Below, in pieces: positions 14,243 to 23,276 of a stretch of 64,000 bases of DNA (the stretch's first letter is position 1; each line of letters begins with the position of its first letter). The stretch spans positions 1 to 64,000 of the forward strand of contig NZ_POWF01000010.1 in assembly GCF_002895005.1 (NCBI RefSeq). Reading direction: 5' to 3'. The position numbers and the translations under genes were made by a program. The notes beneath the pieces were generated by a model, which worked only from the letters and a program-made list of their open reading frames with translations, was not told the DNA's origin and searched no databases. This DNA is from Hanstruepera neustonica (GTDB lineage: Bacteria > Bacteroidota > Bacteroidia > Flavobacteriales > Flavobacteriaceae).

Positions 14243-15046
14243 ATGATAAAATTCTTTAGACATATCCGCAAATCACTTCTTTCAGAAGATAAAACCGGAA
14301 AGTACTTAAAATATGCTTTAGGCGAAATAGTATTGGTGATGATAGGTATACTATTGGCGCTTCAGGTGAACAACTGGAACCAAAACCGTCTAAACCAGAA
14401 TTTAGAATTTCAATATTATGAACGCCTTTTGGATGATGTAAGAGAAGAAAGATTAATTCTTGAAGCCACTTTTAATTATTCCAAACAGGTAACTAAACAT
14501 GCTAAAAATGCCATCGCGGTTTTTGAAAATTCTGTTGATGCCAATCCTGATCCTGTTGCCAACCTGATTGATATGTATCAGGCTAGCCAATGGATAGACC
14601 CCTACTCTGCATCATCAACATATAAAGAGTTAATTGCTTCAGGTCAAATAAATCTCATCCAAAATGACAGTTTGAAAACGGCCTTAATTCGATATTATGA
14701 TATTAATTGGTCTGAATCTGGTGTGGCGAAACTTGAAAACACCTATAGAAAGAATTTAAGAGGAAAAATGCCTGATGACATACAATCTAAAATACGTTTA
14801 GTTTGTGGAGATACCTATGTGAAAACTAGAAATAGTTATCTTCCGAAACTTCCCGATGACTGCTCCATTGATCTTGATTATGTTCTCGCTAAATCGGTGG
14901 TTGAAGAATTGAGTCAAGACGAAAGCTTAATAAATGATTTGCGATATTTAATTGGTAATGAGGCTGGTAAATTAAATGATTTAACAGCTACAAAAATACA
15001 ACTTGAGAGCCTAATTGTTATTCTAAAAAACATCAATAATGATTAA
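14243..15046 (+). CDS. DUF6090 family protein, copy 2
   Basis: A 267-residue paralogue of the preceding gene. The N-terminal block (MIKFFRHIRKSLLSEDKTG, then KYLKYALGEIVLVMIGI) is nearly the same, while the soluble part shares only general features such as a conserved Tyr-x2-Leu near the middle and a Cys pair (LVCGDT, DDCSID). It starts 3 nt after copy 1 ends and overlaps copy 3 by 8 bp, so the four genes should form one mRNA with coupled translation. Confidence 0.85.
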   Translation: MIKFFRHIRKSLLSEDKTGKYLKYALGEIVLVMIGILLALQVNNWNQNRLNQNLEFQYYERLLDDVREERLILEATFNYSKQVTKHAKNAIAVFENSVDANPDPVANLIDMYQASQWIDPYSASSTYKELIASGQINLIQNDSLKTALIRYYDINWSESGVAKLENTYRKNLRGKMPDDIQSKIRLVCGDTYVKTRNSYLPKLPDDCSIDLDYVLAKSVVEELSQDESLINDLRYLIGNEAGKLNDLTATKIQLESLIVILKNINND

Positions 15047-15776
15047 ATTTTTTAGAAACATCCGCAAATCACTGCTATCAGAAGGAAAAACTGGAAAGTA
15101 CTTAAAATATGCCGTTGGTGAAATAATATTGGTAGTCATTGGTATTTTGATTGCCTTACAGATTAATAATTGGAACGAAGAGCGTAAAGCAGATTTACAG
15201 GAGAAACAACTCCTTTTTAATTTAAAAGGGGAATTTGAGGACAACATAAAGGATTTAGACTCCATTGCTCTAGAAGTAGATGAAGTTATTGGTTCTCTTG
15301 AAAAACTATTTGGTAAGTTTTCTCCTGAAACAACCAACTATTCTTTGGATTCACTAAACATTTGGCTCTCTGATGCTCTGGAATCTCCAAACTGGAAACC
15401 CAGTGAATATCTTTTAAACAATTTGAACAATTCGGGAGGAATTGCAGAGCTAAACAACCCACAACTAAAACTTTTACTTTACAAATGGTCTAGGCAAACA
15501 AAAGAAATGCAAGAGGTTCAACAGAGAACGGAACAAACAGGTGAGGAAATTATAGCCTATTTAAAACAACATGGCTCTTTAAGGAATGTTGATGTTTCTG
15601 ATGACGAATTTAACTATACGCCATCAACCATTTTGAAAAGCAATGCGGCTTTACTCTCTGACTCATGGTTTGAAAATCATATAGACGACAAATTATATAT
15701 GTATGTGATGACCAGAAAATGGCTTAAAAGAGCTCGAAAAACATTGGTTGAATTAATTGAAGAAACAAAGACATAA
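15039..15776 (+). CDS. DUF6090 family protein, copy 3
   Basis: A 245-residue member. The first 45 residues are the family block, with LNNWNE-type sequence after the helix (QINNWNEERK). The soluble domain contains an SLDSLNIWLSDALESPNWKPS segment and a coiled-coil-like end. It overlaps the end of copy 2 by 8 bp and its stop is followed directly by the ATG of copy 4. The N-terminal DNA (about 15040-15180) is close to that of the other copies, so gene conversion or recent duplication is likely. Confidence 0.85.
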   Translation: MIKFFRNIRKSLLSEGKTGKYLKYAVGEIILVVIGILIALQINNWNEERKADLQEKQLLFNLKGEFEDNIKDLDSIALEVDEVIGSLEKLFGKFSPETTNYSLDSLNIWLSDALESPNWKPSEYLLNNLNNSGGIAELNNPQLKLLLYKWSRQTKEMQEVQQRTEQTGEEIIAYLKQHGSLRNVDVSDDEFNYTPSTILKSNAALLSDSWFENHIDDKLYMYVMTRKWLKRARKTLVELIEETKT

Positions 15777-16520
15777 ATGATAACAATCTTTCGTAAAATC
15801 CGCGAAAACCTACTTTCAGAAGGCAAAACTGCCAAGTATTTAAAATATGCCATTGGCGAGATTATATTGGTAGTCATTGGTATTTTGATTGCCTTGCAGG
15901 TTAATAATTGGAATATTGAACGGCAAACAAAACACAAGGAACAGAACTATTTACTGGAAATACGAAATAATCTTCAACAAGATTCCTTGAGACTCCAAAC
16001 GGTATTGGATTTTAACGTAAAAAAAACACGCATGGTTGATGAGATGCTTCAGATTTTTGTGGATACACTCTCTAATGCTGAACGTTTTCGTATTTTCGAT
16101 AAAAACGCCAATGACTTTACCTTTTATGAAATATTTGACCCTGTGCGTATTGCATTCAACAATATGCTATCGGCAGAAAACATTGACCTTATTACGGATA
16201 GCGACCTTCGAAAAGCCTTATCTGAATATTATGACTATGACTATTTAACGGGCGTGCAAAATCGTATTATGGTTTTGAACAGACGGATTGTCGATGAATA
16301 TTACCCCAAGTTTTTTACTAAAGAATTTGTAGCCAATTGGATGGGGATTCCTTCAAAAATGCCTTCTGTTACTGACTTGGATATTGCCACAGATAAGGAG
16401 TTATTGTCTGGTCTTTTTGGAATTAAAATGATTATTCTCAATCAAAATGAACTGATTAGGAGTACCCAAAAACAGAATGAAGCACTCATAACCCTTATAA
16501 GTTCTGTTTTGAATAACTAA
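15777..16520 (+). CDS. DUF6090 family protein, copy 4
   Basis: A 247-residue paralogue closing the tandem set. It starts with MITIFRKIRENLLSEGKTA followed by the conserved KYLKYA-GEI block, membrane helix and QVNNWN. The soluble domain carries a KEQNYLLEIRNNLQQDSLRLQ segment typical of DUF6090. It begins immediately after the stop of copy 3. A weak stem (TAGCCT at 16527 with AGGCTA at 16560) lies between it and the converging TonB-dependent receptor gene. Confidence 0.85.
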   Translation: MITIFRKIRENLLSEGKTAKYLKYAIGEIILVVIGILIALQVNNWNIERQTKHKEQNYLLEIRNNLQQDSLRLQTVLDFNVKKTRMVDEMLQIFVDTLSNAERFRIFDKNANDFTFYEIFDPVRIAFNNMLSAENIDLITDSDLRKALSEYYDYDYLTGVQNRIMVLNRRIVDEYYPKFFTKEFVANWMGIPSKMPSVTDLDIATDKELLSGLFGIKMIILNQNELIRSTQKQNEALITLISSVLNN

Positions 16521-16575
16521 TTTTAATAGCCTGGTAAAATTAAAGCGATATTAATCACTAGGCTAATGCTATTTC

Positions 16576-18819
16576 CTAAAACCGATAACTAATAATGCCT
16601 TTAATAAAAAAGGGCGTTCCTGGTGTAAAGTGAATTTCTTCAACAGGGTTTACTTCATTTTGCAATCTAGATTCTGTGGCGAACTGGGTTTCGTTCCACT
16701 TGGTATCAAATAGATTTTCAATAACGACACCTAGATTGATGTTTTTGGTCAAGGCATAGTTCATATTCACATCGGTTACAAAATAGCCTTCGGCTACAAT
16801 GGAGTTATCTTCGTTAGCAGGTCTATCATCAATAAAGCGATAGCGTATTCCCGCTGAAAAACCTTTGATATCATTAATGGCCAATCCACCTGTCAACGTG
16901 AAATCTGGTGCCAATGGGATATAATCTTCACCATCTGGTTCGTTCACACTGCGCGCATTTGTTAAGGTCGCATCGGTATCAAAATATAGCCAATCTGTAA
17001 ATTGGTAGCGTATACCCAAATCCAATCCATACCGCTCCGATTTACCGCTTGGTTCCACAATACCAGCATCGCCCACATACACAAACTCCTGCTCCAAAAA
17101 TAAATACCAGGCTGTGGCATTAAAAACCATCTTATTGAATGGTTTCCATATAGCACCGAAATCAGTACCATAGGCCCTTGGTAAAATATCAGTACCGCCT
17201 TGTTGGACTACTACTCTAGCATCATTGGAATGAAAGCCTATTCCTGATTTTAAAAACCATTGTAAGTTTTGGTTCTGATTAAAGAATAGATTCAGTTTCG
17301 GGCTCAATATGGTTTTGCTTTCCGATTGTGTTTCGTAATCGGTTATCAAGGCATCATTGTACATAAATTTAAAGTGGTCCAAACGCAAAGCCGGTGCCAC
17401 TACAAACTTTCCGAATTCAAAATCTACATTTACAAAACCATAAAGATTGGTTTCGTTGACATTACCCAATGCCAGGTATTCCAGAGTCTCATTACGATTT
17501 CGAGTATGAGATAATTCCACATCATTCACCATATCGTAACGCAAACCGAAACCAGAAGAAATTTGCGTATCCATAGTACCCAACTGGGTATCCTTTATAA
17601 ACTGGGTGTTGAATCCAAAGATATCGCGATCTTCATGCTGCTTAATCTGATCGCCATTAATAGGGTCTTCTAAAAAGAAGGTGAAATTGGAATACAGTTC
17701 AAAGTCATATTTGGAATAGAATATATTGGATTTGAATTGTAAATCATCTTTCAATAAAGCGTTATAACTCACGTTCACATTACTTCTGGAGGTATTACCA
17801 CCTTCGGTATCATCAATGGCACCAAAACGCGAAATCAAGCCACTATCTACCGCTCTTTGTGGTATTTGTCCCGAGGCATCCCAACGACTGGTAAAGTGCG
17901 ATACGTTAATCGATAGTTTGTCATTTCCTTTTAAGTAGGTGGTATACTTACCAAACAGATTCAAGCGATTAAAATTCTGTGGTGAGTCAAATGGTCCATC
18001 AAACTCAATATACTCCACAGCCACATAGGCATTAGAGCGCTTGTTGTTTTTCATTAAATCGAAAAGACCCAAGGTTCTTAAGGAATTGAATTGACCATAA
18101 CCCAAACTGATTTCACTGGTTTCTAATTTATCCTTGGTACTGAAATCCACAAAACCTGCCGTGGTAAAATCACCTTTATTGGCATAATAGGGTCCCTTTC
18201 CAAAGTTAATCGTATTGATGGTTTCAGGAATTAGAAAATGTAAATCGCTATAACCCTGACCATGTGCATGGGAAACCATGTTAACAGGCATGCCATCCAC
18301 ACTTAAACTGACATCAGTTCCATGGTCTATATCAAAGCCGCGTAGAAAAATCTGTTCAGCCTTACCACCTCCTGCATGCTGACCAATAATAAGTCCTGGT
18401 ACCTTGCGTAATATCTCCTGTGATGAATTCACAGGATTGGTTTCCAAGTCAACCTTGGCTATACTATTTAGTGCATTAACCTGCTCGGTAATAACCAATT
18501 CGTTCAACAAAATAGTTTTAGGCTGTAATCCAACTTCCAAACCACTATCAAAATACTGTTGATCAACAACAATAACCTGCTTTTCATAGCCTAACAATCC
18601 TAAATTGAGAGTGTCACCTACCTGGTTGTTTTCCAAAATAAAGGACCCATTTGCCAAGGAATGCGCATGACTGGTTGACGTGGCATTATAGATGTAAACA
18701 TGTTCCAATGGCTGACCTGATTCGTCATACACAAGACCTTTGATGGTTTGTTGTGACCAAACTGTTTGACACAGGAAGAACAATAGTAAATATTGGAATA
18801 GATTTTTATTAGAAATCAT
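16576..18819 (-). CDS. TonB-dependent outer-membrane receptor
   Basis: A 747-residue receptor: signal peptide (ends SQQ), CarboxypepD-regulatory-like domain (about 25-100, GLVYDESGQPLEHVYIYN), plug domain (about 120-240, LRKVPGLIIGQHAGGG and FLRGFDIDHG) and a 22-strand barrel ending in an aromatic residue (IISYRF). The plug contains a His-rich segment MVSHAHGQGYSDLHF, seen in several metal-type receptors. The gene lies 18 nt after the TPR lipoprotein gene on the same strand. Together with the upstream DUF4331 pair this looks like an uptake locus; the substrate is unknown, and copper or another metal is only a guess from the His motif. Confidence 0.85.
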   Translation of the reverse strand: MISNKNLFQYLLLFFLCQTVWSQQTIKGLVYDESGQPLEHVYIYNATSTSHAHSLANGSFILENNQVGDTLNLGLLGYEKQVIVVDQQYFDSGLEVGLQPKTILLNELVITEQVNALNSIAKVDLETNPVNSSQEILRKVPGLIIGQHAGGGKAEQIFLRGFDIDHGTDVSLSVDGMPVNMVSHAHGQGYSDLHFLIPETINTINFGKGPYYANKGDFTTAGFVDFSTKDKLETSEISLGYGQFNSLRTLGLFDLMKNNKRSNAYVAVEYIEFDGPFDSPQNFNRLNLFGKYTTYLKGNDKLSINVSHFTSRWDASGQIPQRAVDSGLISRFGAIDDTEGGNTSRSNVNVSYNALLKDDLQFKSNIFYSKYDFELYSNFTFFLEDPINGDQIKQHEDRDIFGFNTQFIKDTQLGTMDTQISSGFGLRYDMVNDVELSHTRNRNETLEYLALGNVNETNLYGFVNVDFEFGKFVVAPALRLDHFKFMYNDALITDYETQSESKTILSPKLNLFFNQNQNLQWFLKSGIGFHSNDARVVVQQGGTDILPRAYGTDFGAIWKPFNKMVFNATAWYLFLEQEFVYVGDAGIVEPSGKSERYGLDLGIRYQFTDWLYFDTDATLTNARSVNEPDGEDYIPLAPDFTLTGGLAINDIKGFSAGIRYRFIDDRPANEDNSIVAEGYFVTDVNMNYALTKNINLGVVIENLFDTKWNETQFATESRLQNEVNPVEEIHFTPGTPFFIKGIISYRF

Positions 18820-18837
18820 GGATAGGTTTTAGGTTGA

Positions 18838-20136
18838 TTATATGTTTTTGATATCTCGCTCCAGCAAAGGACCCAACTCATAGATACTGGATTCTAAATC
18901 TGGTTTCAATGCATTGGCTTTGTCCTCCATACCATTGGCTTTATAAATTACTGCCAAGTGGTACATGGCAAGTGGTTCAAAGGTATAACCAACCACAAAA
19001 TCCTCCATAATGGTTAACGCCTTTTTAACGTTTCCTTGTTGGTAATAACTCCATGCCAATAAATCATAGGATTGTGGTGTGGGTCGATTTGAAATCTCCT
19101 GTTTTGCGAGCTCTAAAGCTGTATTCACCGAAGCATCTTGTTCTGCATACAGTTCAACGTTATAAGCATTATACATAGTTCCATATTGCTCGTTGGAAAC
19201 CATAGCCACATAATTATCGATAATGGCTTGCTGTTCCAAATTTTGGTTCAGGTATTCCAATATATCGGCCTTCAGCAAATATAAATCTGGTGTTTGATAA
19301 CTTTGCGTAACCGAGTTCAATATCCGTAAAGCCTCTTCAGCATCTCGTTCATAGGAAAAGACAATCCAAGCTATGCCTTTTTTGGCATAGGCATCATGAG
19401 GGTTCAGTTTCAAAGCTTTCAGATAATAATCATAGGATTTTTGAATGTTCCCGGCATGACCGTAAAAGTCGGCTAGATTGGTATAGGCCCATTGTTTGGT
19501 ATTGCTGATGTTTGAAGATTCTGCAATAGCTGTGGCTTTTTCCATATACTTGATGGCGGCGTCTAAATTGCCTTCATGGTCGCTCCATTTAGACAACCTG
19601 ATCAAGTAATCAAAATCACTCAAGTCCTTTATCCTGTCTAAATAGGTTTTGGCGGCTACTACATTACCCAAATCCAATTGCACGTCAAACAACATTTTAT
19701 AAGTTGCTTGTATATTTTCGCCATTGGAAACTGCCTTTTCTAACAAGGTCAATGCTTCCTTGAATCGATGCTGTGAAATATAGTTTCTGGCCAATGTTCT
19801 CAAATAACCAGCGTGGTTATAGTTGGTGCGCTTGTTTACATCCATTAAATAAGATTCAGCCTTAATGAGATGGGCGATCTCACCTGTCTGATTGAATAAT
19901 TGAGAATGACACGCTGCCAATTTAGCAAGGTATGGAAACTGATTCGGTTCTTTTTCTAGCTTTTTTTCCCAAAATAGGAGGTCGTTTTTTGCTATTTGCA
20001 GCGCATCATTCTCGTCTAATTCAAGGTATGTATTGTAAGTATTAGCATCTGTAACTTGCTCTAGGTGCTTGTTGCAACTACTGAAACAAAGCAAACAGAT
20101 AAGCACGCCTAGTTTAAATAATTTTGTCGTTTTCAT
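18838..20136 (-). CDS. TPR-repeat lipoprotein
   Basis: A 432-residue lipoprotein (CFSSC, lipid Cys near 21) built of TPR-like helical pairs from about residue 45 onwards. Clear repeats include AYTNLADFYGHAGNIQKSYDYY followed by ALKLNPHDAYAKKG. Such proteins scaffold periplasmic or outer-membrane complexes. It is placed between the DUF4331 pair (62 nt upstream, separated by a terminator-like hairpin) and the TonB-dependent receptor (18 nt downstream), so it may serve the receptor. Confidence 0.85.
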   Translation of the reverse strand: MKTTKLFKLGVLICLLCFSSCNKHLEQVTDANTYNTYLELDENDALQIAKNDLLFWEKKLEKEPNQFPYLAKLAACHSQLFNQTGEIAHLIKAESYLMDVNKRTNYNHAGYLRTLARNYISQHRFKEALTLLEKAVSNGENIQATYKMLFDVQLDLGNVVAAKTYLDRIKDLSDFDYLIRLSKWSDHEGNLDAAIKYMEKATAIAESSNISNTKQWAYTNLADFYGHAGNIQKSYDYYLKALKLNPHDAYAKKGIAWIVFSYERDAEEALRILNSVTQSYQTPDLYLLKADILEYLNQNLEQQAIIDNYVAMVSNEQYGTMYNAYNVELYAEQDASVNTALELAKQEISNRPTPQSYDLLAWSYYQQGNVKKALTIMEDFVVGYTFEPLAMYHLAVIYKANGMEDKANALKPDLESSIYELGPLLERDIKNI

Positions 20137-20161
20137 AATTTAGTGGGTTTTGTTAAAAAAA

Positions 20162-20188
20162 TCAGAGCATGCAGAACACATGCTCTGA
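20162..20188 (-). terminator. Hairpin terminator after the DUF4331 pair
   Basis: TCAGAGCATG (20162-20171) and CATGCTCTGA (20179-20188) form a 10-bp perfect stem with a 7-nt loop. On the minus strand it is followed by seven T residues. It lies between the DUF4331 C-half gene and the TPR lipoprotein gene, so it may reduce read-through and set different expression levels in one operon. Confidence 0.7.
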
Positions 20189-20198
20189 CTGTAACTCC

Positions 20199-20777
20199 TT
20201 ACCAAGGGGCTGCTAGGTAAGGAAACGAGGTTAAGAACGGTTTATCGTTGGCATCCACATTATCATTGGATAAGGTTGGATTTTCGCTAAAGTCTTCGCC
20301 TCCAAAAATTAGTAGGAGTTCTACGGTAATCACATCATCAGCCAATGCTCTTCCTGTCAACACGTTGGTGCCATCGTAAAAAGTAGTGGTTCCATCTAGT
20401 GATAGATTCAGTACATCAGTTGCCAAAAGCGTTGAGAAAGCTGCAGAATCTTGTCCCAGAGCATTCATATCACCCGGATTGGCAAACGCAGGACTCAAGG
20501 CTTCCAAATTGGTTTGAAACATGGTTTGAAACCCAGCATTTTGTTGTGATGGTATCGTCATGTTGAACATATTCTTACTGTCACTGGACACAAATACCGT
20601 ATTCACGGCTGGGCGTCCCATTTGGTCTTGCTGCGCATAGACTCCCGAAAAATCAGGTCCATTACCACCACCGCCTCCATTGTTAGGTGGTGTATAATCA
20701 TCGTCATTGGAGCAGCTAAAACTCAAGGCTGCTATGGCGCATGTCATTAATAAATATTTTATATTAATCGTTTTCAT
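20199..20777 (-). CDS. DUF4331 family lipoprotein, C-terminal half
   Basis: A 192-residue lipoprotein (LSFSC, then acidic SNDDDY and a Gly/Asn/Pro linker). The mature part matches the C-terminal half of DUF4331: QMGRPAVNTVF, then TDVLNLSLDG, LTGRALADDVITVELLL and TSFPYLAAPW. The N-terminal half (the D-H-I-D-AP segment) is missing here but present in the gene 21 nt upstream. The two products together add up to one usual DUF4331 protein, so they probably form a heteromer. The function of DUF4331 is unknown. Confidence 0.8.
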   Translation of the reverse strand: MKTINIKYLLMTCAIAALSFSCSNDDDYTPPNNGGGGGNGPDFSGVYAQQDQMGRPAVNTVFVSSDSKNMFNMTIPSQQNAGFQTMFQTNLEALSPAFANPGDMNALGQDSAAFSTLLATDVLNLSLDGTTTFYDGTNVLTGRALADDVITVELLLIFGGEDFSENPTLSNDNVDANDKPFLTSFPYLAAPW

Positions 20778-20798
20778 AATGTATTGTCTTATTGGTTA

Positions 20799-21446
20799 TT
20801 ATTGTTTTCTCTTTGATTCTACCCAGGTATTCACGGTTCCTGAACCTCCTACCATAGCTTTAGGCACCTCAACAACTATAGACAGTACGTTTGTACCCGC
20901 AAAGGTGTCACTCCCAGGATTATTGAATCCTGTAGCATTGCCTGCTATAATATCACTGTATTGAGCGAAGTCCATAAAAAATGGATCATCACGTGGGCCT
21001 GCAAAAAACTTCATACCAGCATTTTCGCTCATATTAGGTGTTGTTCTGGTGGAAATATCCACGCTGGACTGTGTAGCCGATGTTAAAACAGTACTGTTCA
21101 ACCCTGTGTTGCTTGGGGTTGCAGGTCCAAAAAAGTACATTTTACCATCACGAGGTATCGCTTGAATGACCATATCTTCCACATTATCCTGATCGGTATC
21201 AATGTTGAATTCAATCAGTACATTTTCATCAAATGCTGCGGCATCTGTTGATCCAGGTGCCAACAAGCCTTGTAAGTTGGCTACAAACACCACATTATCG
21301 GTATCTTCAGCCTGGAAGGCGTAAAAATCGGTGATATCGCTTGTACCACCTGATACGGCAGGCGCATCAATGTGATCGGCTGCTACTAATAGGAAACCGG
21401 CTATGGCAATAATTCCGATTCCTACATAAATTTTCATGTTTTTCAT
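20799..21446 (-). CDS. DUF4331 family protein, N-terminal half
   Basis: A 215-residue exported protein (signal or anchor helix about 5-21). The mature start ADHIDAPAVSGGTSDITDFYAF is the typical N-terminal DUF4331 motif, followed by the beta-rich core and the segment MKFFAGPRDDPFFMDFAQY (family motif: AGPRDDPFF-D). It ends without the C-terminal half, which is encoded by the next gene. The pair is the first unit of the receptor operon on the minus strand. Confidence 0.8.
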   Translation of the reverse strand: MKNMKIYVGIGIIAIAGFLLVAADHIDAPAVSGGTSDITDFYAFQAEDTDNVVFVANLQGLLAPGSTDAAAFDENVLIEFNIDTDQDNVEDMVIQAIPRDGKMYFFGPATPSNTGLNSTVLTSATQSSVDISTRTTPNMSENAGMKFFAGPRDDPFFMDFAQYSDIIAGNATGFNNPGSDTFAGTNVLSIVVEVPKAMVGGSGTVNTWVESKRKQ

Positions 21447-21592
21447 AATTTTGAGGTTTTAGTTATTTATTCTTGACTCTCACACATACCTACGGAAAAA
21501 CATTAAAGGCGGTTTTATAAATTTTTGGATAACACTAAAAATCTGTTCATTTTTCAATTAAAAAAGTATCTTTACCCCATAAAATTAATGGC

Positions 21593-22765
21593 ATGAATCC
21601 ATCTGCTAACGGCTGGATAAAAAAACTACTCAAAAGCGAATCCCTTTCCCAGTTATTAAAAGGCTATGACACCTTAACCTTTTATAAAAACCTGCGTTCT
21701 TCAGGATTTATTTACGGCAGTAATGTGTTGGTAATTGATGAATTGGTTGAGAATCATGATTTTACTAATGAAGAAATTTGCAAGGTTAATTTTCTAGTAG
21801 CTTTTTATTACACATACCTGACTTCAGGTAATGAGGTTCACTTTGCTGATAGTGTTATTGATTTTTATACTCGAATCAACGCACACAAAACATCCTTTTT
21901 TTCCGAGTTGCTGGGTGAGAAAAAATCGCATGGTCTTCTAGAAAAAATCATCCACAAGCGCATCCAAATTGATGACAATATCATTGATAAAAGTTTCAAT
22001 TACTTTATAACCAATGCGCTTTTATATAGTGATATTTTGGCCTATCAGGTATTTCTAAAGACTAATAGTATTTCGGAGTCCTATATTCAAAATCTGGAAG
22101 CCTCCATTGAAGCCTTCGTCATTAAAGCATTAAATGCCAAAATTACTAAAAGTGATTATGACAAAAGCCTTATTGATTTGTTTGAACAATCGTTGCGCTA
22201 TCAGAATACCCATAAACTGACATACGAGGAAGCTCTTGAAAACATCAAGACTCCAGAGGAAGCCTATTACATGGTCGATATTTCCTGCATGGCCACTTGG
22301 GGCGACTCGGTGATTGACAATAAAGAAAAGAGGTTTTTAAACCAATTAGGGGCTGATTTGAATCTGGACAATGCTGTTATAGAATTGGCCATGGAAGCCA
22401 TTAATGCATTTTATAAAACACATAAGGACAAAATTGCTTTGTTGAGTTCGAAAAATATTGTGAAAACCTTTTACGATAATTCCAGTAAAATGGTGCATAA
22501 GCTTATTTCCCGAAACAGCAAGCGCCTGCTGAATGAACTTCGAGAAAGTAAGGAACTGATGAAATTACTAACCCAGTCCACAGTGCGTGATTTAAGTGAG
22601 GAGGAACAAAAACGCGTCAATGATCAGTTATTGGATATCTTCAAGTCTATCCCTAGTTTAGCCATTTTTATGTTACCTGGTGGTGCTTTATTACTGCCCC
22701 TGGTAATTAAGTTCATTCCAAAATTGTTGCCTTCGGCTTTTGATGATAACCGAATTGATGAATAA
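21593..22765 (+). CDS. LETM1-related biofilm-associated protein
   Basis: A 390-residue protein, mostly alpha-helical and soluble. The C-terminal part (SIPSLAIFMLPGGALLLPLV then IKFIPKLLPSAF, about 350-383) is the LETM1-like segment that gives the family its name. In flavobacteria this family is annotated as LETM1-related biofilm-associated protein; the mechanism is not known. A TATCTTTA box at 21567-21574 is a possible -7 element. It overlaps by 8 bp with the downstream lipoprotein gene, so both are co-transcribed. Confidence 0.8.
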   Translation: MNPSANGWIKKLLKSESLSQLLKGYDTLTFYKNLRSSGFIYGSNVLVIDELVENHDFTNEEICKVNFLVAFYYTYLTSGNEVHFADSVIDFYTRINAHKTSFFSELLGEKKSHGLLEKIIHKRIQIDDNIIDKSFNYFITNALLYSDILAYQVFLKTNSISESYIQNLEASIEAFVIKALNAKITKSDYDKSLIDLFEQSLRYQNTHKLTYEEALENIKTPEEAYYMVDISCMATWGDSVIDNKEKRFLNQLGADLNLDNAVIELAMEAINAFYKTHKDKIALLSSKNIVKTFYDNSSKMVHKLISRNSKRLLNELRESKELMKLLTQSTVRDLSEEEQKRVNDQLLDIFKSIPSLAIFMLPGGALLLPLVIKFIPKLLPSAFDDNRIDE

Positions 22766-23276
22766 TAAACTGATTATATATTGTTTTGCTTTTTTTGTAC
22801 TCGCAATAATAAGTTGTACCCCTAAAGCATATTCAAAGTATGGTAAAAAATCTAATAAGTTTATTGGGATTTATGAAGGTAGACATTCCGTTATTCAAGA
22901 TCAAGACACCATAACATTTACCGAAATTAAATATGTCAATAAAATGAGTTCTGCATTGTCTAGTAGAGCCATGTTTGACAATTATGGGTTATGGAACCAA
23001 GTAGTCTCAGATGAAAACAAGAATAAGAAATTCCTTATTTGGAACAAGATTGATATCCTAAAAGATGGGCAATACTTCAATATTGCCACAACTGGTATGG
23101 AAAACAAAGAAATTCAGTTTGCCTCTTTTATAATCACCGATACTTTGAATCGAGATGTTTTAGCTAGTAAATCGAAGCTTAAGGATGACTTAATTATCAC
23201 TATGCGTGCTTTAATGGATTCCGTTAATATGAAGAATAAAGCTTTTACAAAAGCCTACAGCCCTTTTTTTAATTAG
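22758..23276 (+). CDS. Small lipoprotein of unknown function
   Basis: 172 residues from the ATG at 22758, chosen because it gives a compact type II signal peptide (NNKLIIYCFAFFVLAIISC); an in-frame ATG six codons upstream (22740) is possible. The mature part contains GIYEGRHSV and beta-rich stretches, but I do not recognise a family. It overlaps the end of the LETM1-related gene and converges with the LytTR gene, overlapping it by 4 bp at the stop codons. Confidence 0.7.
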   Translation: MNNKLIIYCFAFFVLAIISCTPKAYSKYGKKSNKFIGIYEGRHSVIQDQDTITFTEIKYVNKMSSALSSRAMFDNYGLWNQVVSDENKNKKFLIWNKIDILKDGQYFNIATTGMENKEIQFASFIITDTLNRDVLASKSKLKDDLIITMRALMDSVNMKNKAFTKAYSPFFN

